Assembly (NCBI GenBank): GCA_017311315.1
Contig: CM029664.1
Coordinates: 38,047,939-38,111,938, forward strand
Origin: Dendrocalamus latiflorus
Taxonomy: Eukaryota; Streptophyta; Magnoliopsida; Poales; Poaceae
DNA: 64,000 bases
Direction of reading: 5' to 3'
The notes under the pieces were generated by a model. That model saw only the letters and a program-made list of their open reading frames with translations. It searched no databases and had not been told where the DNA came from. The position numbers and the translations under genes were made by a program. Numbering within the stretch: the stretch's first letter is position 1; each line of letters begins with the position of its first letter. This document shows, one piece after another, positions 10,053 to 20,554 of the stretch.

Positions 10053-11827
10053 CTATAACATTAATTTCTCATCAAAGACAACATCATTGCTCATCACCCC
10101 TTTAACACCTTTCTTGTAGCCCAAAAAAATACACTTCTTTGACTTTGTATCAAGCTTTGATTTTTCATCACCTGGTATATGCATATAGGATGGACAACAA
10201 AAAATTCTTAAATTAGTATCATCAACTGAATTATCAGTCCATACCTCCTCTACAACCTTACCACCTAGAGATGCTTGTGGTGATTTGTTTATGAGATAGC
10301 ACACCATGTTCACAGCCTCTGCCTAGAAACAATAGGAAGCCTTGCATTTAGCCTCAAGCATCTTGCCCTTTCACAGATAGTCCTGTTCATTCTTTCAGCC
10401 ACACCATTTTGTTGCAGTGTCTTGTGCACTGTGAATGCAACTAAATCCCTTGTTCCTCACAATATTTCCGGAACTATGAATTAGTATATTTAGTACCGTT
10501 ATCAGATCTCATATACTTTACATTCTTGTTTGTTTGATTTTCCACCTCAGCTTTCCACACCTTAAACTCAGCAAACTCTTCTGATTCCGTTTTATGAAAT
10601 ACACCCAAACCTTGCAGGAAAAACCTTCAATAAAAGTAACAAAATACTGAGCTCCACCCATTGACAATATTCTAGTAGACCTCACACATCAGAGTGTATA
10701 TAACCAAAAACGCCATCTGTTTTATGCTTGCCACTTGAGAAGCTAACCTTAACTATTTTCTAAGACCACAAAACTTACAAAAACCCCATTCACAATTTTT
10801 AATTTTCGTCAATAGGTTTCTCTTATGCAATTTTGCCAACCCACAAATACTAAGATGACCAATCCGCATATACCAAAGTTTTGCTATATCATCATGTGAC
10901 TCAACTGAATTAACTCCACCTACAGTAGTGCTTTTTAGCAATATGTAAATATTTCCAGTAGTCCTTCTACCCTTCATCACAGTCAATGCACCATTACAAA
11001 TTTTCATAGTTTTCTTATCCTTATCAGTTTTATAAGTAATACCACTATCATGTAAGGTGTCTAAAGAAATTGGATTCCTTTTCAGCCCTGGTATGTGTCT
11101 AACATCACATATTGTTCTAACAGTACCATCACACATATTAATTTCAGCATCACCTATTCTGATAATACTATGGCATGTATCATCTCCAAGGTAAATGGAA
11201 CCACTATTTGAAACCGAGAGAATACTGCATTGCTACTGTTTGAGTCATCTTTCTGAGCCACATTCACAGTCTTCTCATCATGCTTCCCACTATTATGTTC
11301 TTTCAACTTTGGACAATCTATCTTATGATGCCCTATCTCCTTGCACTTGTAACACTCAATATTCTTTCGGCTCTTTGACTTTGATCTGGATTATGCCGTT
11401 TAGGTTTCTCCTTTTCTTGCTTCCTTCCACACTCGCCCTTTGCATACAAACTATCACCATGAGAACTCTCCCCTGCATTCTGCCTTTGTTAATTATGTGC
11501 CAACAAAGCCACAGTGATGTCATCAACCTTGATAGTATCTTTCCCGTACATCAAAGTGGTGACCAAGTGTTCATATGAAGGTGGCAATTAACATAGTAGC
11601 ATTATCATGTTATCTTCAGCCTCAATCTTCAACTCCAAACGCCCTAGGTTGGTGATTACTTGATTGAAGGCGTTGACATGCTGTGCAAGATCAGAACCCT
11701 CCTGCATTTTGAGTATGTATAGTTTTTGCTTCTGATACAACTTGTTTGTGAGTGCTTTGGACATAAACTGAGTCTGCAACTTGTCCAATATTTCCTTCAG
11801 TGAGGTCATATGCATCACGTGATGCAT
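10053..11827 (-). pseudogene. Copia gag to integrase, degenerate
   Basis: Three open pieces remain. 11,588-11,827 is gag (LKEILDKLQTQFMSK, LYILKMQEGSDLAQHVNAFN). 10,753-11,136 is the segment before integrase (CDVRHIPGLKRNPISL, LWYMRIGHLSICGLAKL, KFCGL). 10,053-10,313 is the integrase C-terminal part (MNMVCYLINKSPQASL, KCIFLGYKKGVKG, DVVFDEKLML-stop). Recognisable but shifted sequence lies between, including a knuckle remnant near 11,330-11,360. No function is expected. Confidence 0.8.
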
Positions 11828-12061
11828 GACCTAATCCAAAAGACACAACCATATGATCACAATTGCTTGGTCCTTCAACTCACCTCAATCATCATCCTCT
11901 ATGCCTTTCAGCTTTGCTTCACATAGCCCCTTGGAATATCCCTTTGTGCCAATAGATCCTTCACCCTGGTTTGCCATAATCCAAAGTTCCTTGTTCCACC
12001 AAAGTTTACCACTTCGAATTGAGCACCCAATGCCACCATCTGAATAGAGCTCTTATACCAA

Positions 12062-12300
12062 TTGTGAAACTAGTGGCAACCCTAGCACGAGAGAACAATC
12101 ACAGCAAGTGCAAAAGTACACAAGAGACATGAAGATTTGTTAATGAGGTTCGACAATGCCTACATCCATAAGAGCTGAATTGCAGTGGCTCTATCTGTAT
12201 GAGGAGTTTCTTTTCATGATTACGGTTACAAGAGGTCGGTGGTATATATTTATACCCCTGTTACATGTTCAACCTGTTTGCATATATGAGCCATACACAA
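12062..12300 (-). repeat. 5' LTR of the older Copia half
   Basis: On the minus strand a tRNA primer site reading TGGTATAAGAGC (about 12,049-12,060) lies just inside a sequence ending CTAGTTTCACA, so the LTR boundary is near 12,062. The outer end was not proven, as there is no second LTR to compare with; a CA near 12,300 is the working limit. Confidence 0.5.
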
Positions 12301-12510
12301 TAGTGGTCCTCACCAATAACCATTAGCTTTCTCGTTGCAAGCCTCATAGTCCTAGTTGAAGAGAAGAAGACGCTCCAGATCCATGCATTGGAGCGATGGT
12401 GTTCATCACCATTGACCTCGATAGTGCCATTCGCGTTGTCCGCATGGCCGCCTCCTCAAGTCGCTCCTCATGCTTTAGGAATGACGGTGGAGGAGAGCTC
12501 GAGCGGCCGC
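12301..12510. other. Flanking DNA left of the CACTA element
   Basis: These 210 bases have no terminal repeats or domains. They end in the CGC that is duplicated at 24,307-24,309. Minus-strand translation gives a Ser/Arg-rich frame without recognisable homology. Confidence 0.4.
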
Positions 12511-12800
12511 CACTACAAGAAATCCTTCTTTCTATGACAAAAATCCTCATGACGGGGCAAATTTTTGTCATATAATATATCATAATATGACGCAAAAGTC
12601 TGTAGCGTCATAAAATCAGAACAGCCAGAACTATTTATGACGAAGCTATTTTGTTTGTCACATAAAGGTACCAAGTGTCGTCACAAAATGCAAGTCGCCA
12701 GGAGCCGGTTGACGGTGGCATTTTTATGACGATATGTGTTGTTTTATGTGACGGCTGTGGAGCGTCACTGTTTGTTATTTCAAACATGACGGCCCCCAAC
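12511..12800. repeat. Left CACTA terminus and subterminal repeats
   Basis: Within 290 bp the words TATGACG, ATGACAAA, TGTGACGG and CGTCATA/CGTCACA recur in both orientations, near 12,535, 12,590, 12,605, 12,635, 12,675, 12,725 and 12,760. In characterised CACTA elements such clustered subterminal motifs bind the TNPA protein and bring the ends together. Confidence 0.85.
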
Positions 12801-13241
12801 GTCAATATACCCCCAATAGGAGGTGGACCCTTGACCCCTCTCTGTTGACCAGTTTCATTCCCCATTTCCCCAACTGAAGACGGCGGCGAGCGGCGGGCGG
12901 CCTCTGGGCGGAGCCAGCTCCCCATCTCCCCAACTGATGGCGCAGTGGCCTCTGGGCGGAGCCAGCTCCCCATCTCCCCAACTGACGGCACGGCGGCCTC
13001 TGGGCGGAGCCAGCGCGCAGATCCGCTGCAAGCCCGCCCGGCGGAGCGCGGATATCCGGTGACCGGCGGTGACTCCATCTCGTTGGTCGGCGGCGTGCTC
13101 CTAGTCCCCAGGTGCGCCATTGTGGCAGTGCCGCCCTCATCCCCCTCCCCGTTCCCGCTCCGTTGCCTTTCCCCGTCGCTCACCTCCCCCCTTTCCAGTT
13201 GATGTGTGAGGCCTAATCAATCCCCGCTCTCTCAAGTTCTC

Positions 13242-13929
13242 ATGTCGCAGGCGTCATCATCTACCGCTCGCACTCGGCGGTCAAGCGCAGCTAGGGTTTC
13301 CTGGCAACCCGCACCCCTTGCTGTTGTTGCTGCAGCGCCTCTGCCCACTGCTGTCGAGCTGCATGCGCCGATTGATGATGTGACTGGGTTGCCGTTGATA
13401 ATGTGCCCGGATTGCAAGGACGTGAGGGTGTTTGCTGCCACTACCACGCAGTCTGAGTATAACGTTGGAAGGAGATTTTTCAAGTGCCCCAGGAAGAACT
13501 ATCAAAATGTCAGTGTTATAATCATTTTGCATTGCCCAAATTTCATTCTTGTTTGAATGGGCATGCCTGAGAATGGTAGTGTTTTTAGCATTCAGTGGCT
13601 GCACTATTGATGTTAATTTGCCTGTTGTTTTAATTTGGATGCAGGGGACATGTACTAGGTATTGGTTGGAGGAAGAATATGTGGTGTTCCTTCATGATAA
13701 TGGTTATCTACTGTCAGCTTCCTCGACCATTGCAGCAGCTTCGACAACAGAAGTTCTTGAGCTGGTGGAAAAAATTGATAGCTTAGGGCAGAATCTGAAC
13801 AAGGTGAAGGAAATGGTTGGCAAGAACAGGGAAGGCATGGGAAGCTGCATTTGTCTTGTGTGTGGCTGTCTGAATGTAACATTCCTGGTGTTGGCCATCC
13901 TTTTGGTTGTAACTGTAGTGTTGAAGTAG
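13242..13929 (+). CDS. GRF-type zinc-finger protein with C-terminal membrane segment
   Basis: There are two coding exons: 13,242-13,508 and 13,645-13,929, with intron GTCAGT...TGCAG. The 183-residue product starts at ATG 13,242 (MSQASSSTAR). After an Ala/Pro-rich lead comes a GRF zinc finger: CPDC near residue 49, NVGRRFFKCP near 76, Cys and RYWLEEEY completed across the splice. A coiled-coil stretch (VLELVEKIDSLGQNLNKVKEMV) and a hydrophobic C-terminal helix (FLVLAILLVVTVVL) follow. Small proteins of this layout are common in grass genomes. The GRF finger binds single-stranded nucleic acid in better-studied proteins; the role of this membrane-anchored form is unknown. The frame is intact. 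It lies inside the CACTA element and before the internal terminus, so it may be a captured host gene or an element accessory gene. Confidence 0.75.
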
Positions 13930-14235
13930 GCAATGATGATGAAGTAGGACATGTTGTGAAGTAGGTTGGATATGTTGGCCACATTTGATATGCTTTTGGT
14001 TATGATGATGAAGTAGGCTAGGACATGTTGTATTGAACCTGTTATCCAGGATGTATTTGCAGTTGGTATGAAATATGTGCCTTTGTGCTGTTGGACATCT
14101 CTTGTGTGCATGGATATGTAACCTGTCTGTGTGATGAAATATGCGCCTTTCTGATGTATGTTGGAATTAAACATCCCTTTTGCTTTGATGTGTAACCTGT
14201 GTGTGATGAAATTTTGGCAGCATGTATGTAACTTC

Positions 14236-14316
14236 CAGCATTTATATATCATGACAGATCCTGTAATTTCCATGACACTGTCAGGTTGTCATAAAAACCC
14301 AGAATTTTTGTAGTAT
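14236..14316. repeat. Internal, decayed CACTA right terminus
   Basis: The segment ending AACCCAGAATTTTTGTAGTA closely matches the true right end (AGCCCAGATTTTTTGTAGTG at 24,287-24,306), including upstream CCATGACACT. Its last base is A instead of G and no CGC follows. It marks the right end of a 1.8-kb unit starting at 12,511 and holding the GRF gene. It is probably a dead end from an earlier, smaller element. Confidence 0.7.
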
Positions 14317-14573
14317 ATATCATCTCAATGAATTCTGGGCAGCATATAACATATCTATGATATTTTGGCAGCATATAGCATGTATGTAACTTCCAATAGG
14401 TTACATGTGCATAGAATAAAATTCATAAATCAAGTTTAACATTGAAACAGAATCATTGCATACAAGGTCTTACAATTTCATAATTCAGATACAAATTTCA
14501 ATAGCATAATTCAGATACAACAGAATCGCTAATAGAAGTTCATGGTTCACAAATAGCTCCAGAAATGCAAAGG
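14317..14573. other. Spacer between internal terminus and TNP2 gene
   Basis: This is AT-rich DNA. The words TTTTGGCAGCAT and ATGTATGTAACTTCCA at 14,351-14,394 repeat a passage at 14,213-14,236 on the other side of the internal terminus. No gene is present. It may include the TNP2 3' untranslated region (minus strand). Confidence 0.4.
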
Positions 14574-17500
14574 TTAGTCATCATCACTGTCTTCTTCTGA
14601 TATACTCACTTCGTCTTGACTATGGTACTCAAGGAAGGTTTCATCTTCATCTTCATCGTCTGTTTCATCACCTTGAGGTGTTTGTTGATGTCGACGGATG
14701 CTCTCGACAAGGTCTGCACTAATAGGGCTGCCTGGTTGATTATCCATGTGCAACAAATCCATATTAGGATAAATGTCTCCCACTGTACAATCTCCTGACG
14801 AAGTATTGTCCTCTTGGTATGCCTCTTGACATCTCATCTGTACTTGTTCATGGATTGGTTGTTTTCCGTCGGACTCTTCAACATCAAATATATGTCGGTG
14901 GCCAAATTCTTGTACCACTCGCCAACATGGACCTAACTTTGTATCTTCCAAGAAAAATACTTGTGAAGCTTCTATGGCTAGAATGAAAGGATCATTCTTA
15001 TACCATCGGCCTTCGATGTTAATGCTCTTGAAGTAACCATCATCTTTCATCTGGTATGTCCTTCCCTCAAGATTGTACCATCCACACCGTAATAAGATAA
15101 CAGATCTATCTCCTTTGCTGTTCTTAGTGTAATTCAACTCAATAATGTCTGTGATTGTCCCATAGAAGTCAATAGTGTCATCATTGTGAGTACCTGCAGT
15201 CTTGATGGTGGAGTTTTGTGTTTTCCTGTGTGCCTCACGAGCCATAGTGTGGTACCGTACCCCATTGATTATACAGGCTGTGTATGATCGCACACGCCTA
15301 TCCGGCCGACATGCGAGTGAGTACAGGTCTTCATCAACATTTGTTGTGCCTTCGTATTTCAATCTGGTAATCTGCAGGAAAACACAGAGAATTGGTGAGT
15401 TTGAAAATTTATTGTATCATAAATGATTCAGTCAGGTTGTAAAAGTTGCACGCACATGTTTCTCGAACCATGCAGCGAATTGTGTTGACATCATTTTTTC
15501 AATATTGTTGACCTGTTGTTGTTCCAATTCTGCCCTATACATGCTGCAAAGGAAGAAGTTAATTAGTTTATTGTGACACTAATATTGAATAAAGTTGGCA
15601 GAAATGAAATGACAGCAATTACTCACTCTTTGTATTCATCAACCTCTTCGCAATTATTTAGAACAAACCAAACCATGGAGTCATAGTCATTATCTTGGTA
15701 ATGAAGTTTTGAAGCACCCAACAGGCTAATACCATGACCAAAAATAGAGTAATCATTGGGTGAGATGTTCTGTGCTCCATCTAAGTTTCTTTCAGGCCTA
15801 GTGAACTTAGTAATAATTTCACTGAAATATGTTGAGCATTGGGTCGTACACTCATAGGCAGTGTATGCCTCTGCAACAGATCCTTCAGGTCTTGCTTTAT
15901 TGCGGATGAAACGCTTAAAGGTGCCCAATCTTCTTTCAATGGGATACATCCATCCATACTGAACCGGTCCCCTAAGGAGTGCCTCGTCAGGTAAGTGTAC
16001 TGCTAGGTGAACCATAACATCGAAGAATGCAGGAGGATAAATTTTCTCCAGTTTGCAAAGGATAATTACAATATCTTTCTTCAGCTGGTGTAGTGCATGA
16101 ACCTTTAGAGTTTTCGAGCAAAGTTGTCTAAAAAACCTACCCAATTCAGCAATTACTTCATATACATCTTTGCGCACCAAACCACGAAGGCCAGCTGGTA
16201 AAATACGCTGCAGCAGTATATGACAGTCATGTGTTTTCAGCCCATGCATTGTTCCTCCCTCCATATTGACACATCTTGATATATTAGAGGCATAGCCATC
16301 TGGAAATTTAACATTGCTAACAAACTGCAAGAACTTCTTCTTTGCTTCTGGCGTTAGAACGTAACAAGCTTTGGGCTTTGTGGACGAATTGCCAGCTTCT
16401 TCCAGCAAATGAAGATCTTTTCTTATACCTCTGTCTTCCAAATCTAGTCTAGCAGCGACTGTGTCCTTTGTCTTCTTCGGAATATTAAGTAGAGTTGATA
16501 AAATATTTTCACGTATGTTTTTCCTCTATGTGCATAACATCTAGGTTGTACTGTAGCTTCAATTTTGACCAGTATGGCAAATCATACAAGCTAACCTTGA
16601 GATGCCATACTGGTTCTCCATTACGGCGTCGTTTTCTTGTTTTCTGCTTATTAGGATTCTTGCCTGGAACATAGGAAACTTCATCCAACCTTGCCATAAC
16701 CTCATCTGCACTAAATTTCCTTGGCTGCTCTCTATTTTCATGGTGGCCACTGAAAGATCTGTTTTTCCTCCAGGGATGGTCATTTGGGAGGAAACGTCTA
16801 TGGCCTATGAACCCAATTTTGTTTCTCAGACATTCGGAGCATGGATTCTCATCACAGTGCACACATGCGAAGTAACCCCTAGTGGTTCTGCCTGACATGG
16901 TGCCTAATGCAGGGTAGTCATTGATTCCCCACAGAATCGCTGCACGCAGACTGAAATCTTTGCCTTCATATGCATCATAAGTAGAGACACCCTCCCAAAG
17001 GGTAAGCATGTCTGCTATCAAAGGCTGCATGAACACATGGAAATCTTTGCCTGGTGATTTTTTGCCTGGAATAATTAAAGCAAGCATATAATTGGATTGG
17101 TCCATACACATCCATGGTGGAAAATTGTATGGAACCACTATCACTGGCCAAATGCTATATGAATTGGTCATCTGACCAAATGGGTTAAATCCATTAGTAG
17201 CAATGGCTAACCTCAAACTGTGGGGATCATCTGCAAAAGACTTGAAAGTATCATCAAATTCTTTCCAAGCTTCTCCATCAGCAGGATGTCTCATTTCATT
17301 TTCAACTGGTACCCTCTTATCCTTGTGCCATCTTGCATACTGTGCCCGCTGCTTTGAGATAAAAAGCCTTTGAAGGCGTGGAATTATTGGAAAGTAACAC
17401 AGGACCTTGTGAGGAACTTTCTTTCTGCCCTCCTTATTCACTTTCCATCTTGATTCGCCACAAACTGGGCAATGATCATCATTGGCATGGTCCTTCCAAA

Positions 17501-18191
17501 ATAAGGCACAATCATACTTGCACACATGAATAGAAACATAACCAAAACCAAGCTTCCGAAGTAGAGCTTTAGTTTCGTTGTAGGACTTAGGGAGACCGGT
17601 AACAATCTTCAACGATGTTGAAAGCAACTCAAGGAATGCATTGAACCCAGAATTTGTTATCCGATTGTACACTTTTATATGCAGCAGTTTAATAATGAAA
17701 GTTAGCCTAGACTCCTCGGTGCAACCTGGATAAAGTTCACGCTTTGCCTCTTCCATGATTTGTTGATATAAGTTACCACCGAAGCCATGGCTTGCTGCGG
17801 TGTACAAATCTTGAATCAACCCCTGAACTCCCCGTGCACTATCTTCTATGACATCTTCAGCTTGTCCTTCATCATCAAGTGGAGCCTGGTCATTTCCATC
17901 CCATGATATATCTTCAGTACCAACAGCAAGTGTGCCATCATCTTGTTGAACATCATTATCTCCCTCTCCATGGTGAATCCACCTTGTTTAGCACCTAGAA
18001 ATACCATTGATGTGGATATCCTCCTCTACCTCATCTTGACTTTTTTGTATTTGGTTCAGGCATCGACGGCATGGGCACTTGATTTCCTCATCTGCACTAA
18101 ATCTACTTCTGGCATGTTCCATGAATTGTTCAACACCAGACATATAGGGATCACTAAATGGTGCACTGTTATAAATCCAGCTTCTATCCAT
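14574..18191 (-). pseudogene. TNP2/TNPD-type CACTA transposase, one stop and one frameshift
   Basis: The minus-strand gene has coding exons 18,191-15,627, 15,543-15,456 and 15,371-14,574, with introns starting GTGAGT and GTGCGT. ATG at 18,191 starts MDRSWIYN, the transposase-associated domain with a Cys cluster (CPCRRC). The Tnp2 transposase region follows (VVPYNFPPWMCMDQ, MSGRTTRGYFACVHCDEN, YNLDVMHIE). After it come a DUF4218-like region (CHILLQRILPAGLRG, LLRGPVQYGWMYPIERRLGTFKR) and a DUF4216-like region (DFYGTITDIIELNY, RCGWYNLEGR) with an acidic tail. TAA at 17,988-17,990 interrupts the first exon, and one extra base near 16,521-16,526, right after the conserved DVMHIE motif, shifts the frame. 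The family cuts and joins CACTA ends. Sequence past the lesions is otherwise open, so inactivation is recent. Confidence 0.9.
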
Positions 18192-18339
18192 CTCGACCTG
18201 GATAAATTTAGGTGCCAAAATGTTACAAATCGAGCTTCTATCCTTCAATTCAATTAAAGGCACTGCAATAACAAATCTAAAGGGGAAGAGCTATGGTTGA
18301 CTCAGCTCACCTTGTACAATGGCTAACGAGGCAGCAGCT

Positions 18340-18690
18340 GCCAGCTGGGGTGGCCGGCGAGGCTGCTGGTGGGGGGGGGGGGGGGGGGGGGGCGAGGCCG
18401 CAGGGGGGGGGGCCGGCGAGGCAGCAGCTGGGGTGGCCGGCGAGGCACCAGCTGGTCTGGCCGGCGCGGCTCCAGCAGGGGTGGTGGACGTCGAGGTTGC
18501 AGGTGCCTAGGTCGGCGAGGCTGCTGGTGGGGGGGGGGGGGGCGGCGAGGGAGCAGCTGGGGTCGCCGGCGAGGGAGCAGCTGGGGTCACCGGCGAGGCA
18601 GCAGCTGGGGTCGCCGGCCACCCCTGCTAGCAGGTGGGGTCGCCGTCGCGGCTCTTGCAGGTGGGGTGGCCGGCCAGAGCGCGCGTGGCC
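18340..18690. repeat. GC-rich minisatellite with long G runs
   Basis: Units of about 24-33 bp around GGCGAGGCAGCAGCTGGGGT recur about ten times, with two G runs (about 18,370-18,392 and 18,531-18,542). Open frames on both strands are Gly/Ala or Pro/Ala-rich by-products. On the minus strand it lies directly upstream of the TNP2 start. Confidence 0.8.
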
Positions 18691-18975
18691 GACCTGTGCC
18701 TTCTGCTTCTTAGCCACAGCATGCTAAGTACCCCCCTTTAATGACATGTGGGCCCTGCATGCTAATTAGCCTTGACTGCCATGTGGGTCCAACGTTTGAA
18801 TGACATGTGGGCCCTGCATGCTAATTAGCCTCTCTTGTAATGAATTCATTGTGCAAACATCATTTCTCTTTTTAATCTATGGCAAAAACTTGTAACTAGT
18901 ATTTCTCCCACATACTAACTCCAAATGTGATGCTTTTTTCTAAAATTTTCTAAAATCATGATCTATCAATTTATT

Positions 18976-19452
18976 GCGTTGATTTTGGTCATCTTTTCAT
19001 GTGACAAAGTTTGAACAATTCAAAATTTGAATTTCAAAAAAATGACAACTTTAAACTAGATTTTGAAACTCCAAATGATTTCAACTAAAAAAGTCATGAA
19101 AATAAAAGTTGTAGAACTCATCAAGATCTACAACTTTTATTTTGGTCATTTGTTTATCCGACAAAGTTATAGTAACCTTATTCACAAATTTTACGTATCT
19201 CTCTTATAGTTTATGAAACTATAAGAGAGATATGTAAAATTTGTGAACTATATTACTATCACTTTGTCGGATGAACAAATGACCAAAATAAAAGTTGTAG
19301 ATACTGATGAGTTGTGCAACTTTTATGTTCATGACTTTTCATTTGAAATTACTTAGTACCCCAAAATTTTGTTCGAAGTTCTAATATTTTGAAATTCAAA
19401 ATTCAAACAGTCCAAATAAAGTCATATGAAAAAATGACCAAAATCAAAGTGG
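18976..19452. repeat. Large imperfect palindrome
   Basis: Two arms of about 238 bp mirror each other around ATG at 19,213-19,215. The innermost part is near perfect (CTCTTATAGTTT / AAACTATAAGAG). Further out, matching words include ACAAATTTTACGTATCTC, GTTTATCCGACAAAGTTA and TTTTGGTCAT. AAAGTTGTAGA words recur inside each arm. A transcript would form a long hairpin. It could be an inserted fold-back element or a part of the CACTA promoter region. Confidence 0.85.
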
Positions 19453-20554
19453 TAGATCTCGATGCGTTATACAACTTTGTTTCTGACATTTTTTCCAGTT
19501 GAAATCATTTATTACCACAAAAATCTATTTGAATTCCTAATACTACTAATACGGTCACTGACATAGCGGACCCACCGCGCCAGGACCAAAAATTGGCCAG
19601 CGCAGGCTCTGCCACCGACATAGCGGACCCACCGCGCCAGACCAAAATTTAGCAGCTACACCTTGCAGCTCTCCCGCGCTGAGTCGCTCACCGACACATG
19701 GGACCCACCACGCCTCCCGCTCAAGAAGGCCAAAATTCCCCTCGCGGCCGCAGCTTGCCTTATCCTCTTGGCCGGTCAGACAAAGGGGAAAAATCTCCAC
19801 TCCCCGCAGACCATGGCCTCCTCCTCCCTCCCCTCAACCTAGTGCCGCCACTCGCCGATCCCGCCGCCACACCTCCGCCGGTGCCCGGATCCACCCATCC
19901 CGCCGCCACACCAACGCCGGAGGCCGGAGCGGCCCATCCCGCCGCCTGTAGCTGCTACGTCCCCGGCCAACCGCGTCACGCGTGATCTCCTATCCACAGG
20001 TTAATGACTTTGAATGCATAGATTAGAACATGATGAATTTTGCTGAGATTACAGTTCTTTTCTTTCTAGTTTCTGATTTTGCCTTGTAGCTATGGCAATT
20101 AGCAATTTGTAAATAGTATGTTCCATATGAATCTGCTGAAACAAAATGAATGCATTGCAATGTTCTGTTGTCTCACTTATGAGGAGCTGGTAGTTCTTGA
20201 TCAAGAGTGTAGTGAGCATAAGTATTGTATTGTTCAGTATTTTCTTTTCAGGTGTGGTGTGTAGAGATATTGCCTTTATGAATAATACTTATGTATTGCC
20301 TCTTCTTCTTGTTGTAGAAGAGTACTGATGTTAGCTTTGTCTCTAGCATGTTGGTTTGCTTCTAGCATTTAGTAGAATAAGTTGCATTATCAAGTTCATC
20401 ATTTGAAAGTGCTTTTTGACTGACTATTAGACTGCTCCTTTATTTCGTTTAGAATTTCTCTACTGATCTGTTAGTTCTTTCTTCAACTTTTTTTATAGAA
20501 ACTGAATCCAGTTTCTGCTCTTTCTGCGTTTCATCGTAATAAGTATTAGAAGAA

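Larger units (their letters stand above)
10027..12300 (-). mobile_element. Older Copia element, 5' half
   Basis: The minus-strand remains, from right to left, are: an LTR from about 12,062, an iMet-type primer site, gag, GAG-pre-integrase and part of integrase. The coding sequence continues across the inserted Copia to 4,690-4,811. Beyond that the element is replaced by Gypsy sequence, so reverse transcriptase, RNase H and the 3' LTR are lost. It is more decayed than the nested element. Confidence 0.8.
18192..20554. promoter_or_regulatory. Intergenic region between divergent TNP2 and TNPA genes
   Basis: The 2.4-kb region separates a minus-strand and a plus-strand transposase gene and must hold both promoters. 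It contains a G-rich array (18,340-18,690), a direct repeat of about 33 bp (18,741-18,773 and 18,796-18,831), a 480-bp palindrome centred at 19,214, and a GC-rich stretch (19,553-19,990) with the word ACATAGCGGACCCACCGCGCCAG twice. The GC-rich stretch followed by 560 bp of AT-rich DNA before ATG 20,555 looks like a non-coding first exon plus intron of TNPA. No clear TATA box could be assigned. Confidence 0.55.

Noticed and set aside
12635..13183. 182-residue minus-strand frame with repeated GSWLRPEA words
   Set aside because: It reads antisense through CACTA subterminal repeats and the GC-rich leader of the GRF gene; the repetition comes from short DNA repeats, and the plus strand has a better supported gene.
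18293..18727. Gly-rich and Pro-rich frames on both strands
   Set aside because: They are produced by the G-rich minisatellite and have no domain; the region is between two divergent genes.
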